Below, piece after piece: positions 1 through 8,606 of a stretch of DNA of 64,000 nucleotides (its first letter is position 1; every line of letters starts with the position of its first letter). The DNA is taken from assembly GCA_965198915.1 (NCBI GenBank), contig CBDAQC010000002.1:806001-870000 (forward strand). Reading direction: 5' to 3'. A program made the position numbers and the translations under genes. Source of the stretch: BOG-908 sp965198915 (GTDB lineage: Bacteria; Pseudomonadota; Alphaproteobacteria; Acetobacterales; Acetobacteraceae). The notes under the pieces were generated by a model. It did not search any database, was not told the DNA's origin, and saw only the letters and a list, made by a program, of their open reading frames with translations.

Positions 1-131
1 GAGACGCGCGTAGCAAGAACGCCGGCCAGCCCGTCGCCTTCGTAGGTATCCGCGCGCGCTTCTGCACGGCGCGACAGCGGACCAAAAGCTTTTTGCTTCT
101 TTTTCTCGAAAAAGAAGGCCTTGCTTCCTTC
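1..131. repeat. Partial copy of the dispersed hairpin element (right arm plus centre)
   Basis: Positions 84-131 are a right arm of the dispersed AT-rich element: a T-rich half, then CTTCTTTTTCTCGAAAAAGAAG, with the arm running up to the stop codon of the lipoprotein gene at 135. Positions 1-83 resemble the GC-rich centre of the copy at 28092-28273; both carry a GCGACAGCG-like block just before the arm. The left arm would lie outside the window. I see no gene in 1-134. Confidence 0.7.
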
Positions 132-134
132 CCT

Positions 135-806
135 CTATTTCGGCCCGTCCGTCGAAGATTTGGACAACGCAGCCAGAAACTTCTGCTCCCGCAACGCATA
201 GGAACGCGCCTCGTCCGATCCGGCCATGACGAAAACCGTATGCGGGCTGGTCGCGCGCAGGTCGGATTCCGGCGCACCGATCGCATCGTCGCTCAAAGCC
301 TGCGCGCTGAGCTGGGCAAATTTCCAGCCGTTTCCGTCAGGTTGCGCGAGCAAGGTCACGCTGTCAGCCAGCTCCTGCTTCGCATGTGTCACGATCGTAA
401 TCGGCACGGCCGGTTCCGGCGCCGCGTCGCCCTGCTTCATCAGCCCGATCCGGACGGCCAGCTGGTTGGCGGCTTCGATGCGCGGCACGCGATACATCTC
501 AAACGCAGTGACGGCGCGGTCGAAATCGGCGCGCTTCTGCCGCGTGTCGCCGGTCGGCGCGTATAGATCCTGCGCGGCGCGCAGTGTAAAATCGACATGC
601 ACGCGCCAGCTTCCGGCGGGCAGATCTTTCGATCCCAACGTCTTCATCGCCTCAAAGCTGGGCTTCACCCCGCTGACCTGCAGGTAGATTGGTTCGGATT
701 GCGCCAGATACGCGGCAATGTCGGCATCGGCCGGCTTTTTCGCCGCCGGTCCGCAGCCGGAGAGGGCTGCCAAAGTAAGCAGGGTAGCGGTGGCGCGTGG
801 GGACAT
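135..806 (-). CDS. Putative lipoprotein of unknown function
   Basis: A protein of 223 residues. I chose the ATG at 806 rather than an upstream ATG at 839 because it gives a textbook lipoprotein signal: a short basic start, a hydrophobic stretch, then LSGC with the lipidated cysteine at residue 18. It should therefore be anchored in the periplasm. The mature part is hydrophilic and mixed in character, with no catalytic motif or domain I recognise. It stands alone between two repeat elements and is not obviously in an operon. The function is unknown. Confidence 0.8.
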   Translation of the reverse strand: MSPRATATLLTLAALSGCGPAAKKPADADIAAYLAQSEPIYLQVSGVKPSFEAMKTLGSKDLPAGSWRVHVDFTLRAAQDLYAPTGDTRQKRADFDRAVTAFEMYRVPRIEAANQLAVRIGLMKQGDAAPEPAVPITIVTHAKQELADSVTLLAQPDGNGWKFAQLSAQALSDDAIGAPESDLRATSPHTVFVMAGSDEARSYALREQKFLAALSKSSTDGPK

Positions 807-833
807 TTGGACCTCGGTGTCGGAAAGCGAGAA

Positions 834-983
834 AAGCAAAGGCCTTCTTTTTTTAAGAAAAGAAGCAAAAAACTTTCGACTTCCGCATCTGCGGCATTGG
901 TGGCTGTTCCGCCTGAAACCGGTTCTTGCGGCAGCGGGAAACCAAGTCTCCTGCTCTCTTTTCAGGAAAGAGTCTCTGGCTTG
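834..983. repeat. Dispersed hairpin element, complete but with a degenerate right arm
   Basis: The left arm (834-877) is a good match to the family: GGCCTTCTTTTTTT, a turn, AAGAAAAGAAGC, then AAAAAACTTT. The right arm (about 944-983) has decayed, but a short palindrome around CTCTTTTCAGGAAAGAG survives. The element fills the gap between the glycosyltransferase stop at 984 and the lipoprotein start at 806. Confidence 0.65.
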
Positions 984-2444
984 CTACTTACGCTTGGCCG
1001 CGATTTCCCGATAGAACGCCTGCTTGCGTTCTTCTTCTTCCGGCGTGCGGAACCGCCGGACCAGGTGATGGATGTGCGGGCCGCCGCGCCCCAGACCAAG
1101 CGCCGACGCGTCCAGCGGCAGGCTCCTGTGCGAGGTCCCCTGCACCGTCTCGTGCACCGCGCCGCCGTAGCGCACGCGGCGGTCCGGCGTGTTGCGCAGC
1201 AGGCGCACCTGGCGGTCGGGATAGGCGATCATGTCGCCTGACTTGTCGGCACCGGGGAAGTTGTAGCGGGGCAGGGCGAAGGCATCCACGCCTGGCTCTT
1301 GCGACGTCCGGGCCAGCAAGGCCAGCAAGGGGGCGTGGTCTTCGGGGGCCAGCTCCTCGTCGGCGTCCAGCATCAGCACCCAATCCACCCAGTCCGGCAC
1401 CAGCGCCAGGGCCGCGTTGCGCATCGCACCGAAATCGTCGTCGAACAGCGTGTGGTCACGCAACTCGTGGGCATAGGGCACGCCGCATTCCTCCAGGAAA
1501 GCCTGGGTTATGGCAGGCGTGGCGTCGCGTGAGCCGGTGTCCAGCACGGCGTAGAAACCGGCAACCGGCTGGGTGCTGGCCAGCATGTTGCGCACGCAGA
1601 TCGCCTCGTCACGCACGATGGCGGCGATGGCCAGCGTCGGGTGGGTCTCGCGTTCGGCGGGAGCGGCGCTGGCGGCAGGGGCGGCGTAGGTCACCGGCAG
1701 CATCCAGCCGCCCACCTGCATAAGAGTCAGCCCGTGCCAGGCCAGCGACTGCTCGCAATGGTGGCGGCCGCGTATCTCCGCCTCCAGCGCGGCGGGATCG
1801 AAACCGTCCTGTGCCGGACCGAGCACCAGAAGGGTACGCTGGGCGAAACTGCCGCGCAGCGCGTCCATCCAGCCGGCGGTGGCGGAGCGGTCCAGCAGGT
1901 AGAGCGCGTCGATCGGCAGGCCTGTGCCGGCGAGGAGCGTGGCCACCTCACCCGGCGTGGTGGCCAGGCGGAACAGGGACGTGCCGTCAGGCAGGCTGGT
2001 CAGCTCCGGCGCGGCTGTGGGGAAGCTGTCTGCCACATGCAGGATGGCGGCCCCCGGCTGACTGAACGGCGCCAAATCCTGCAGCGGGTGCCCGGCCTCG
2101 CCGCCCACCACGACCGCGAAGCGCGCGCGGTCTTCGCTTTCGAAGAAGCGGCGAAGGCCGGCCGCCAGAACCGGGTCGGGCGTCGCCGGCCCAGGCGCGT
2201 GCGGCGCCGTGGCGCGCGCGAGCAGGGCCAGCGCCAATGAGGCCGCCTTGTGCTCGCCGGCGTCCAGCACGCGGCCGGTGACACGGGCGAACACAGTGCG
2301 GAACTCGCCGGACACGAAAATCGCGCGCCGGCCATGGTCCAGCGTTCCGTAATACGCCTTGAAGGCGGCAACCGTGTCTGGCGCTTCCGGCTCGCGTGCC
2401 AGCAGGCAGCGGTAGAGCGCCATGACCTCCTCGTCTGTCAGCAT
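984..2444 (-). CDS. Family 2 glycosyltransferase with a DUF4214-like N-terminal region
   Basis: A protein of 486 residues starting at the ATG at 2444, which lies inside the last codons of bioD (overlap of 7 nt), so the two are translationally coupled. The first 60 residues (ALYRCLLAREPEA...) resemble the short helical DUF4214-type repeat. The middle 200 residues are not recognised. From about residue 270 there is a GT2 domain: AAIVRDEAICVRN at its start, a nucleotide-binding LDTGSRDAT, and the metal-binding LDADEEL. It probably transfers a sugar to a lipid or protein acceptor in the cytoplasm. The link to biotin synthesis is positional only; the substrate is unknown. Confidence 0.85.
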   Translation of the reverse strand: MLTDEEVMALYRCLLAREPEAPDTVAAFKAYYGTLDHGRRAIFVSGEFRTVFARVTGRVLDAGEHKAASLALALLARATAPHAPGPATPDPVLAAGLRRFFESEDRARFAVVVGGEAGHPLQDLAPFSQPGAAILHVADSFPTAAPELTSLPDGTSLFRLATTPGEVATLLAGTGLPIDALYLLDRSATAGWMDALRGSFAQRTLLVLGPAQDGFDPAALEAEIRGRHHCEQSLAWHGLTLMQVGGWMLPVTYAAPAASAAPAERETHPTLAIAAIVRDEAICVRNMLASTQPVAGFYAVLDTGSRDATPAITQAFLEECGVPYAHELRDHTLFDDDFGAMRNAALALVPDWVDWVLMLDADEELAPEDHAPLLALLARTSQEPGVDAFALPRYNFPGADKSGDMIAYPDRQVRLLRNTPDRRVRYGGAVHETVQGTSHRSLPLDASALGLGRGGPHIHHLVRRFRTPEEEERKQAFYREIAAKRK

Positions 2445-3100
2445 GAAGCAGGCCTGCCCGGGCCGGCCGATACGCCCATTGGCGGGTAGGCCGGCATGAC
2501 GGCGGCAGCGGCGGCTACCGCTGCCTGGGTCAGGGCCGGCAAGGGCTCCAGGCGCGCCAGGATGTCCACGTGGCCCAGCCGGGCGATCGCCTCCGCCGAA
2601 CCAGCGTTGGCAGGACCCACCATCACCACGCCCCATACGGCCAGGCCGCGGGCGCGCAGGGCCTCCAGCGAAAGCAGAGTGTGGTTGATGGTGCCGAGCG
2701 CGGTCCTGGCTACCAGCAGCACCGGCAAGCCCAGCCGCACCATCAGGTCGGCCATCAGCGCGCCGCCTCCCAGCGGCACCAGCACGCCGCCCGCGCCCTC
2801 GACGACGATCGGCGCCGCACCTGGCGGCAGGCGCAGCTCGCTCAGCGCCACGGTGGCGCCCTCGGCCGCGGCGGCTTGTTCCGGAGAGAGCGGCGCCTGG
2901 AAAGCGTAGCGCGGCCTGACAATCCGGTGCGCCGGGGCGCCGGCAAGGCAGGCGACCGTCTCGCTGTCGCCCGGGTCGTCTGCCAGGCCGGTCTGCAACG
3001 GCTTCCAGTAATCCGCGTCCCAGCGACGCACCAGACAGGCGGACACCACCGTCTTGCCTATGCCGGTGTCGGTGCCGGTGACGAACACCCCAGCGCGCAT
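2438..3100 (-). CDS. bioD: Dethiobiotin synthetase
   Basis: BioD (220 residues) closes the ureido ring of dethiobiotin from diaminopelargonate, CO2 and ATP. The modified P-loop GTDTGIGKT lies at residues 9-17, the KPLQTG substrate segment follows, and VVEGAGGVLVPL is the conserved third motif. It starts 5 nt downstream of bioF and overlaps the following glycosyltransferase. The length is usual for the family. bioA and bioB are not in the window, so the biotin genes are split here. Confidence 0.96.
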   Translation of the reverse strand: MRAGVFVTGTDTGIGKTVVSACLVRRWDADYWKPLQTGLADDPGDSETVACLAGAPAHRIVRPRYAFQAPLSPEQAAAAEGATVALSELRLPPGAAPIVVEGAGGVLVPLGGGALMADLMVRLGLPVLLVARTALGTINHTLLSLEALRARGLAVWGVVMVGPANAGSAEAIARLGHVDILARLEPLPALTQAAVAAAAAVMPAYPPMGVSAGPGRPASC

Positions 3101-3105
3101 GAGGG

Positions 3106-4260
3106 TCAGGCCGCCCTCGCCAGCGCCGGCCAGGACTCCGACAGCGCCGCGACCAGCAGGCCGATTTCGGCTTCCGTGTGGGCCGCCGAAAGCGCCAGGC
3201 GCAACCGGCTGGTGCCGGGCGGCACGGTAGGCGGCCGGATAGCCACCGCCAGCACGCCGGCGCCGCGCAGCCGCTCGGACAACGCCATCGCCAGCGCCTC
3301 CGGCCCGGCGATCGCCGGCACGATGTGGGTGGTGGACGGTCCGTGATCGATGCCAAGTGCGGCCAGCGCGCCACGCACCCGCACGGCGTGGCCGGCGAGG
3401 CGGGCCCTTGCGTCGTCCAGGCCGGGCACCAGCTCCAGGGCCGCATCCATGGCGCCGAGCACGGAAGGCGGCAGGGCCGTGGTGTGGATGAAGCCGGAGG
3501 CGCGGTTGACCAGCCAGTCGCACAGCGCGCGGCTGCCGGCGACGTAGGCGCCGAAGCCGCCCAGCGCCTTGCTGAACGTGCCCATCGCCAGGTCCACCCC
3601 GCCCGGCACGGAGCCGGACAGGCCCATGCCGCGCGGTCCGAGCACGCCTGTGGCATGCGCCTCGTCCAGATAGAGGAAGGCGCCGTGCCGGTCCGCCAGC
3701 GCCCGCAAAGCAGGCAGGTCCGCGGTGTCGCCGTCCATCGAGAACACGCTCTCGGTGACGATGAACCGGCGCGCATGCGTGCCCTCCTGCGCGGCCAGCA
3801 GGTCGGCCAGATGCATCATGTCGTTGTGGCGGAAGACGATCTGGCTGCGGCCGGCAGCGCGGCAGCCATGGTGCAGGCTGGCGTGGTTCAACGCGTCGCA
3901 AAACACCAGCGGCGGCGGGCCGGGCAGGCGCAGCAGGGCGGCCAGTACGGAGGCGTTGGCCTGCCAGCCGGAGGCGAACAGCAGCGCCGCTTCGGTGCCC
4001 TTCAGCGCCGCAAGCCGCGCCTCCACCTGCGCGTGCAGCTCCAGCGTGCCGGTGACCAGGCGGGACGCGCCGGCGCCGGCGCCGTGCGCCGCCGCCCACG
4101 CGCCGGCACGGGCTTTTAGCAGCGGGTGCTGCGACAGCCCGAGATAGTCGTTGCTGGAGACGTTGAGCAGGCTGCCCGGCCGTGTGCGCGTGGCGCGCCG
4201 CAGCCCGCGTGACGCCAGCGCGTCGAGGGCTTCGGTGAAGTCGGCGTCGAAGCGGGACAT
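3106..4260 (-). CDS. bioF: 8-amino-7-oxononanoate synthase
   Basis: BioF (384 residues) is a PLP-dependent alpha-oxoamine synthase that condenses pimeloyl thioester with L-alanine in the first committed biotin step. The N-terminal NVSSNDYLGLS and the DEAHATGVLGPRG segment (Asp199, His202) are family hallmarks. The PLP-binding lysine is K231 in TFSKALGGFG. It is the first gene of a leftward bioF-bioD-glycosyltransferase operon. A 266-bp gap separates it from the divergent beta-repeat gene, so both promoters should lie there. Confidence 0.97.
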   Translation of the reverse strand: MSRFDADFTEALDALASRGLRRATRTRPGSLLNVSSNDYLGLSQHPLLKARAGAWAAAHGAGAGASRLVTGTLELHAQVEARLAALKGTEAALLFASGWQANASVLAALLRLPGPPPLVFCDALNHASLHHGCRAAGRSQIVFRHNDMMHLADLLAAQEGTHARRFIVTESVFSMDGDTADLPALRALADRHGAFLYLDEAHATGVLGPRGMGLSGSVPGGVDLAMGTFSKALGGFGAYVAGSRALCDWLVNRASGFIHTTALPPSVLGAMDAALELVPGLDDARARLAGHAVRVRGALAALGIDHGPSTTHIVPAIAGPEALAMALSERLRGAGVLAVAIRPPTVPPGTSRLRLALSAAHTEAEIGLLVAALSESWPALARAA

Positions 4261-4526
4261 GCCTTGTGGTCAATCAGGCCCGGATGGCTGTCAAGCCTGC
4301 GTTGCGGCGTGGCCCGGCGAGGTGATCGTTTTTTACGAAGCAGGCGTTCGGTCGGCGCGTGGATACGCGGCCGCGGCGTTTCCTAAACGCTTCCGGCTGA
4401 TCCCGGACAGGACGGCTTTCCCGCCGCCGGCGACACGCCCGGCCGTAAACCGGTTGGCAACGACCGGATCGTAGAATGGGTGGCGAGCAAAATTCCGCTC
4501 CTTTTCTCATCGCTTGGAGACACGCA

Positions 4527-5765
4527 ATGGCGGCCATACCGAACTTGGAAATCTACCAGGGCACCGGCCCGAACGTGGTGTGGAACACCCCGGGCAACTG
4601 GTCCGGCGGCGTGGTGCCTGGTGCCTCGGCCACTGCGCTGTTCACCAGCAGCGCGGTGCTGGCAGCCCCTGTCGAGGTCGGCACGCTGATGCTGATCGGC
4701 AGCGAGACGGTATCGATCAACAGCGCCATCAAGACCGATTCCACCAACACCTGCGAAAGCTTCATGGTCTGCCAGGACAGCAACGTGACGTTCGATGCCG
4801 GCTCCAGCCTGGCCGATGCCGGCGGGTTCGAGGTGGGCGTGCACGGCGTGGGCAGCGTGACGGTCGATGCCGCGTCGGGCAGCCTGGCCGCGCCGACCCT
4901 TAACATGCAGGACGTCAAGATCGGCCAGTTCAGCGGCGGCGTGGGCACGCTGACCCTGGCCGGCGGCAGCGTCAACGTGGTGGCGCCCTGCCTTGTCGGG
5001 CTCGAGGGTCAGGGTACGCTGAACATGAGCGGCACTGCCGCGCTCAACGCCAACGGGCTGGGTCTGGGCACCGAGGCCACCGGTTCGGGCCACGTGAACA
5101 TGAGCGGCCACGCCAGTGCCATTGTGGCGAGCTGGATGGATGTCGGCACCGCGGCCGCGGGCAGTGCGGGCGGCACGGGCGCCGTGACGCTGTCGGGCAA
5201 CGCCAGCCTGTTCTGCAAGGGCACGGTGTCGGTGGGCGCGGGCAGCTCGGTGGCGCTTGCGGGCGGCACGCTCGGCCTGGGCGTGCTCGGCACCGGGCTG
5301 GTCATCGGTCAGGGCGGCACGGTCTCGGGCAACGGCGCGATCGCCAGCGCCAGCAAGGGCGTGACGGTCAACGGCACGCTCGAATCCGCCGGCGGCACGC
5401 TCGTAGTTACCGGGAGCCTGGCCGGCACCGGTGCCGTGGAGATCGGTGCAGGCAGCACGCTGGACCTGGCCGCGAGCAGGATTTCGGCGCCGGTCCTGTC
5501 GTTCATGGGAGCTACCGGCACGCTGGAGCTTTCCCCCCAGGTCAGCGGCGCGTTCGACATCGCTGGCTTCCAGGCCGGCGACCAGTTGCTGGTGTCCGGC
5601 ATCGACCACGCGAGCTGGAACGGCACGACCGACGTGCTGAGCCTGAGCGAGCACGGACACGTCATGGCTAATTTGACCCTGACCGGCGTGGCGGCGAATG
5701 CCGCTTTCAGCGTGACACCCGGCATAGGCGGCAGCGTGATCGCCCTGGTGCCGTCACATCACTGA
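4527..5765 (+). CDS. Beta-strand repeat protein, probably exported
   Basis: A protein of 412 residues. I chose the ATG at 4527 because GGAGA sits 7 nt upstream; an earlier in-frame ATG at 4476 has no such site. Almost the whole protein is a series of short Gly/Ala/Thr/Val/Ser strands with recurring GTLTL, GSVNV, GTLNMSG and GNASL units, as in the beta-helical passenger domains of autotransporters. There is no classical signal peptide, no C-terminal barrel and no RTX calcium nonapeptide. Secretion by a type I system or another route is inference. Exact function unknown. Confidence 0.75.
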   Translation: MAAIPNLEIYQGTGPNVVWNTPGNWSGGVVPGASATALFTSSAVLAAPVEVGTLMLIGSETVSINSAIKTDSTNTCESFMVCQDSNVTFDAGSSLADAGGFEVGVHGVGSVTVDAASGSLAAPTLNMQDVKIGQFSGGVGTLTLAGGSVNVVAPCLVGLEGQGTLNMSGTAALNANGLGLGTEATGSGHVNMSGHASAIVASWMDVGTAAAGSAGGTGAVTLSGNASLFCKGTVSVGAGSSVALAGGTLGLGVLGTGLVIGQGGTVSGNGAIASASKGVTVNGTLESAGGTLVVTGSLAGTGAVEIGAGSTLDLAASRISAPVLSFMGATGTLELSPQVSGAFDIAGFQAGDQLLVSGIDHASWNGTTDVLSLSEHGHVMANLTLTGVAANAAFSVTPGIGGSVIALVPSHH

Positions 5766-5774
5766 AAGACGCGG

Positions 5775-5822
5775 TGCTCTGCTCCAAACCTCGCTGGGGC
5801 CTCGGCCCCAGCCCCGTTTTGC
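5775..5822. repeat. GC-rich hairpin repeat, also serving as a bidirectional terminator
   Basis: CTGGGG-CCTCGG-CCCCAG (5794-5811) folds into a strong hairpin followed by CCCCGTTTT. It lies between the convergent beta-repeat gene and thiE and probably terminates transcription from the left. The reverse complement matches the segment at 35014-35059 (GGCCCCAGCG...TTTGG.GCAGAGC), so this is also a second dispersed repeat family. Confidence 0.6.
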
Positions 5823-5852
5823 AGGGTCCTGCGGCAGAGCGCCTGGCCTTGC

Positions 5853-6476
5853 TTACGCGTCCCGAATCGCAGCGTCGAACGCCCGAACGATTGCCCCAGG
5901 CGCCTCCGCCCCCCAAACCACCCCGCATGCCGCAATGAAGTTTGCGCCCGCCCGCACCAGCGGCGCGCAATTTTGCGGAGTCATGCCGCCGATCGCCACT
6001 ACGGGCAGTTCCATCAGCTCCGCCCACCAGGACACCAGCTCCGCATCGGGGTGCGAGCGCGCCACCACCGTGGTGGTCGGGAAGAACGCCCCGAACGACA
6101 CGTAGTCCGCGCCCGCTTCGCCCGCCTGCATGGCCCGGTCCCGGCTGTCCCCGCAGGAGACGCCGAGCTGCAGCTTGGGGCCCAGCAGCCGCCGGGCATC
6201 TGCCGGCGGCTGCTGGGCAGGGTTGACATGCGCGCCGTCACAGCCCGCCTGCACCACCAGATCCGGCCTGCCGTCCAGGATCACCGCTACGTTGCGTGCA
6301 TGCGCGACAGGACGGACGCGGTCGGCGGCCTGCAGGATGGCCGCATCGTCGGCATCCGGCAGGCGTAGCTGCAGCGCCGCCACGTCGCCTGCATCCAGAG
6401 CGGAGGCGAGGATATCCGCGAAATCCGCTGACAGGACAGGCGGAGTCAGCAAATAGAGGCGGCAATCATATGGCAT
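5853..6476 (-). CDS. thiE: Thiamine phosphate synthase-like protein
   Basis: A TIM-barrel protein of 207 residues. RLYLLTPP at the start, ALQLRLPDAD, DGAHVNP, LGVSCGDS, GADYVSFGAFFPT and VAIGGMTPQN follow the ThiE pattern in order. The family joins the pyrimidine and thiazole phosphates to make thiamine phosphate. I prefer the ATG at 6476 (MPYDCRLYLL); an in-frame ATG at 6506 would add 10 residues and neither has a clear ribosome-binding site. No TPP riboswitch is visible. It lies downstream of the aldolase, an arrangement common in alphaproteobacteria, so a related phosphate-binding role is also possible. Confidence 0.85.
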   Translation of the reverse strand: MPYDCRLYLLTPPVLSADFADILASALDAGDVAALQLRLPDADDAAILQAADRVRPVAHARNVAVILDGRPDLVVQAGCDGAHVNPAQQPPADARRLLGPKLQLGVSCGDSRDRAMQAGEAGADYVSFGAFFPTTTVVARSHPDAELVSWWAELMELPVVAIGGMTPQNCAPLVRAGANFIAACGVVWGAEAPGAIVRAFDAAIRDA

Positions 6477-6712
6477 TGCAGGAGATCCCGTAGGAGCACG
6501 CATCATCCCAGCCCGCGGCGGCCTCGGCCACCGCCGACGGGAAGGAGTAGTCTAACTTCTGCAGACCCCGCCATGGCGCCGGCTGACGCGCCTATCCTGC
6601 GCCCCGATGCTGACGGATTCGCCCCGGCGACCGGACAAAACCCGTCAGCCGGCTCACCAGGCCAGTTCTGCAGAAGGCCCGGCTAGTTCGGCTCGTTTCG
6701 CAAAGAGCCTGC

Positions 6713-7660
6713 TTAGCCCTGCTGGGGCCCTGTGGACGGCGGCTTGCGGTAGATCTCGATGATCTTGGCCAGCAGCTCCAGCGCCTCGGCACGCGGCCGC
6801 TGGAACGTGTTGCGGCCGATGATGGCGCCGTTGGCGCCGCCGTCGCGTATGCTCTGTATGTTGGCCAGAAGCCCCGACGTGTCCTTGTTGTTTTCCATGC
6901 CGGAGAACACCAGCAGGCGCCGGCCGTTGAAGCAGCTCTGCACGATGTGGCGCACGCGCTCCGTCATCGTGGCACGCGGGATGTTCATCTCCTCGTACAC
7001 CTTCTTGGCGGGCGCCAGGTTGCTGAGGTGTTCGGTGGGCGGCTTCACCTTGATGATGTGCGCGCCCATCAGTGCCGCCATGTGCGCGGCATAGGCGCAG
7101 ACGTCGAACGCGGTCTCGCCTTCCTTGTCCAGCATCGGCCCGCGCGGATAGCTCCAGACAACCACGGCCAGGCCCGCGGCCTTGGCTTCTTCCGACAGCG
7201 CCTGCAGCTCGTTCATCTGCTTGAAGCAGTATTCACTGCCAGGGTAGATGGTGAAGCCGATCGCCGAGCAGCCCAGCCGCAAAGCGTCGCTGACCGAGCC
7301 GGTCACCGCCTGGTCCTTTTCGGTGGCCAGCGAATTGCTGGAGTTCATCTTCAGAATGAGCGGGATCTGGCCGGCGAAGCTGTTCGCGCCGCATTCCAGC
7401 ATGCCCAGCGGGGCCGCGAAGGCGGACAGGCCGGCGTCTATGGCGAGCTGGAAGTGGTAGTGCGGGTCGTAGGCCGGCGGGTTGGCGGCAAAGCTGCGGC
7501 CCGGCCCGTGCTCGAAGCCCTGATCGACAGGCAGAATGACCAATTTACCGGTGCCGCGCAGCTTGCCTTCCATCAGCAGCCGTACGAGGTTCGCCTTGGT
7601 TCCGGGGTTGTCGCTTTCGTAGTTCTTCAGGATCCTGCGGACTTCTGGTGTCACGTTCAT
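6713..7660 (-). CDS. fbaB: Class I fructose-bisphosphate aldolase (DhnA type)
   Basis: A protein of 315 residues that should interconvert fructose 1,6-bisphosphate with dihydroxyacetone phosphate and glyceraldehyde 3-phosphate through a Schiff base. Landmarks are LPVDQGFEHGPG near the start, AIGFTIYPGS, VVVWSYPRGP and the HIIKVKPPTEH segment that carries the catalytic lysine. The phosphate-binding ...GANGAIIGRNTFQRP is near the C-terminus. The length is usual for the family. It precedes thiE on the same strand with a 206-bp or longer gap in which I see nothing else. It complements the FBPase GlpX at 10.7 kb. Confidence 0.94.
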   Translation of the reverse strand: MNVTPEVRRILKNYESDNPGTKANLVRLLMEGKLRGTGKLVILPVDQGFEHGPGRSFAANPPAYDPHYHFQLAIDAGLSAFAAPLGMLECGANSFAGQIPLILKMNSSNSLATEKDQAVTGSVSDALRLGCSAIGFTIYPGSEYCFKQMNELQALSEEAKAAGLAVVVWSYPRGPMLDKEGETAFDVCAYAAHMAALMGAHIIKVKPPTEHLSNLAPAKKVYEEMNIPRATMTERVRHIVQSCFNGRRLLVFSGMENNKDTSGLLANIQSIRDGGANGAIIGRNTFQRPRAEALELLAKIIEIYRKPPSTGPQQG

Positions 7661-7822
7661 GTCTGTGTCTCCGGCCGGGGCTGACGAGGAAGGGCGCGGT
7701 GGGGCTTAACCGATGCCAGGACGGCTGTCACCCGGCCAGCTTGCGGCCAAACGCGGCCTTTTGCCGCCAACGCCGGCCTGCCGCCGGCTCCGCCCGCAGC
7801 GCGCGGGACGGCCCTCCGCGCA

Positions 7823-8224
7823 TCAACTTGTCTCCAGCCAACTATCCAGGTTCCGCCAGTCACGCATGTGGGCCAGGTCCAGCGAGAGCGGGGCGACCGG
7901 CAGCACAGCCGCACCGAGAGCGGCGCCGCGCGCGGCCAGATCCTCCGCCACTGCGGGCTCGGCGCGAAGCACCAGCAGCTTCTGACCCGCCCGCAGCGCC
8001 TCCAGCGCGCGCCCGGCGGCGCCGCCGCAATCCAGCACGTGGCACAGACGGGCGCCGGGGGCGCCGGCTTCGGCGGCGGCAACCAGCGCCTGCCACCAGG
8101 CCACGCCCGCATAGGCGCCGGCACCCTCCCCGGACAGCAGGGTGACCGGCCGCCCGGCCGCCGTGGCCAGCACGGCCTGCGCCATCCCCAGAGAGTGCAC
8201 GACCACGGCTGGTGGAAGCTTCAT
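7823..8224 (-). CDS. Conserved hypothetical protein
   Basis: A compact protein of 133 residues, rich in Ala, Leu and Gly, with alternating strand and helix segments (VVVHSLGMAQAVL, PVTLLS, LCHVLDCGGAAGRAL, KLLVLRAEP), suggesting a small Rossmann-like fold. It has no signal peptide or membrane segment. I believe similar proteins occur beside aldolase genes in relatives, but I cannot verify this. The start codon overlaps a short palindrome at 8225-8239 that lies between it and the divergent gene. Function unknown. Confidence 0.75.
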   Translation of the reverse strand: MKLPPAVVVHSLGMAQAVLATAAGRPVTLLSGEGAGAYAGVAWWQALVAAAEAGAPGARLCHVLDCGGAAGRALEALRAGQKLLVLRAEPAVAEDLAARGAALGAAVLPVAPLSLDLAHMRDWRNLDSWLETS

Positions 8225-8239
8225 GCTTGACGTTCAAGC
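8225..8239. promoter_or_regulatory. Short palindrome in a divergent intergenic region
   Basis: GCTTGA-CGT-TCAAGC has perfect 6-bp arms. It abuts the start codon of the gene to the left and lies 61 bp from the divergent coiled-coil gene. It could be an operator, but chance cannot be excluded for so short a match. Confidence 0.3.
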
Positions 8240-8299
8240 CGCTGGAGGCTTTCTCTTCAACCCTGAATGAGGATGCTCGCCTGGCATCCGGGGGTTCGC

Positions 8300-8491
8300 A
8301 TGGCCGATTCCGGCAGTTCCGGTGTGGATGATACGGCCCGGCTGGAGGCGGCGCTGGCCCGCATCGCGCGCGCCCGCCGGCCGGAGCGCACCGCGCCGGC
8401 GGGCGGCGGAGACAACGCTGTCCTATCCGCGCGGCTGGATGCGCTAATTGCCGAACTGCGCAGCGTGCTTGGGCGGGATCAGGGGGATTGA
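8300..8491 (+). CDS. Small coiled-coil protein upstream of zapA
   Basis: A protein of 63 residues (MADSGSSGVDD...). I chose the ATG at 8300, preceded by GGGGG, over an upstream ATG at 8267. It is charged and helical, with a heptad-like LEAALARIARA and a second helix ALIAELRSVL. Small coiled-coil genes of this kind often precede zapA in alphaproteobacteria. It may act in the same division or envelope context, but that rests on position only. Confidence 0.65.
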   Translation: MADSGSSGVDDTARLEAALARIARARRPERTAPAGGGDNAVLSARLDALIAELRSVLGRDQGD

Positions 8492-8606
8492 GATGGCGCT
8501 CACCCGAGCAGGCGGTCTCCTCCTCCGAGCCGGACTGGCCGCTACAAGGCCGGGATGATGCCCGGCCTGTGATACAGAAGCTGCAAACGTCGAAAGAACA
8601 CCTGCC

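Noticed and set aside
2445..3776. Upstream extension of the glycosyltransferase frame through bioD and bioF
   Set aside because: The extension is out of frame with two well-supported biotin genes and is Arg/Pro/Trp-rich noise; the ATG at 2444 fits an overlap start.
4383..5660. Long minus-strand frame opposite the beta-repeat gene
   Set aside because: His/Arg/Ala-rich mirror of a Gly-rich gene, without a ribosome-binding site or any domain.
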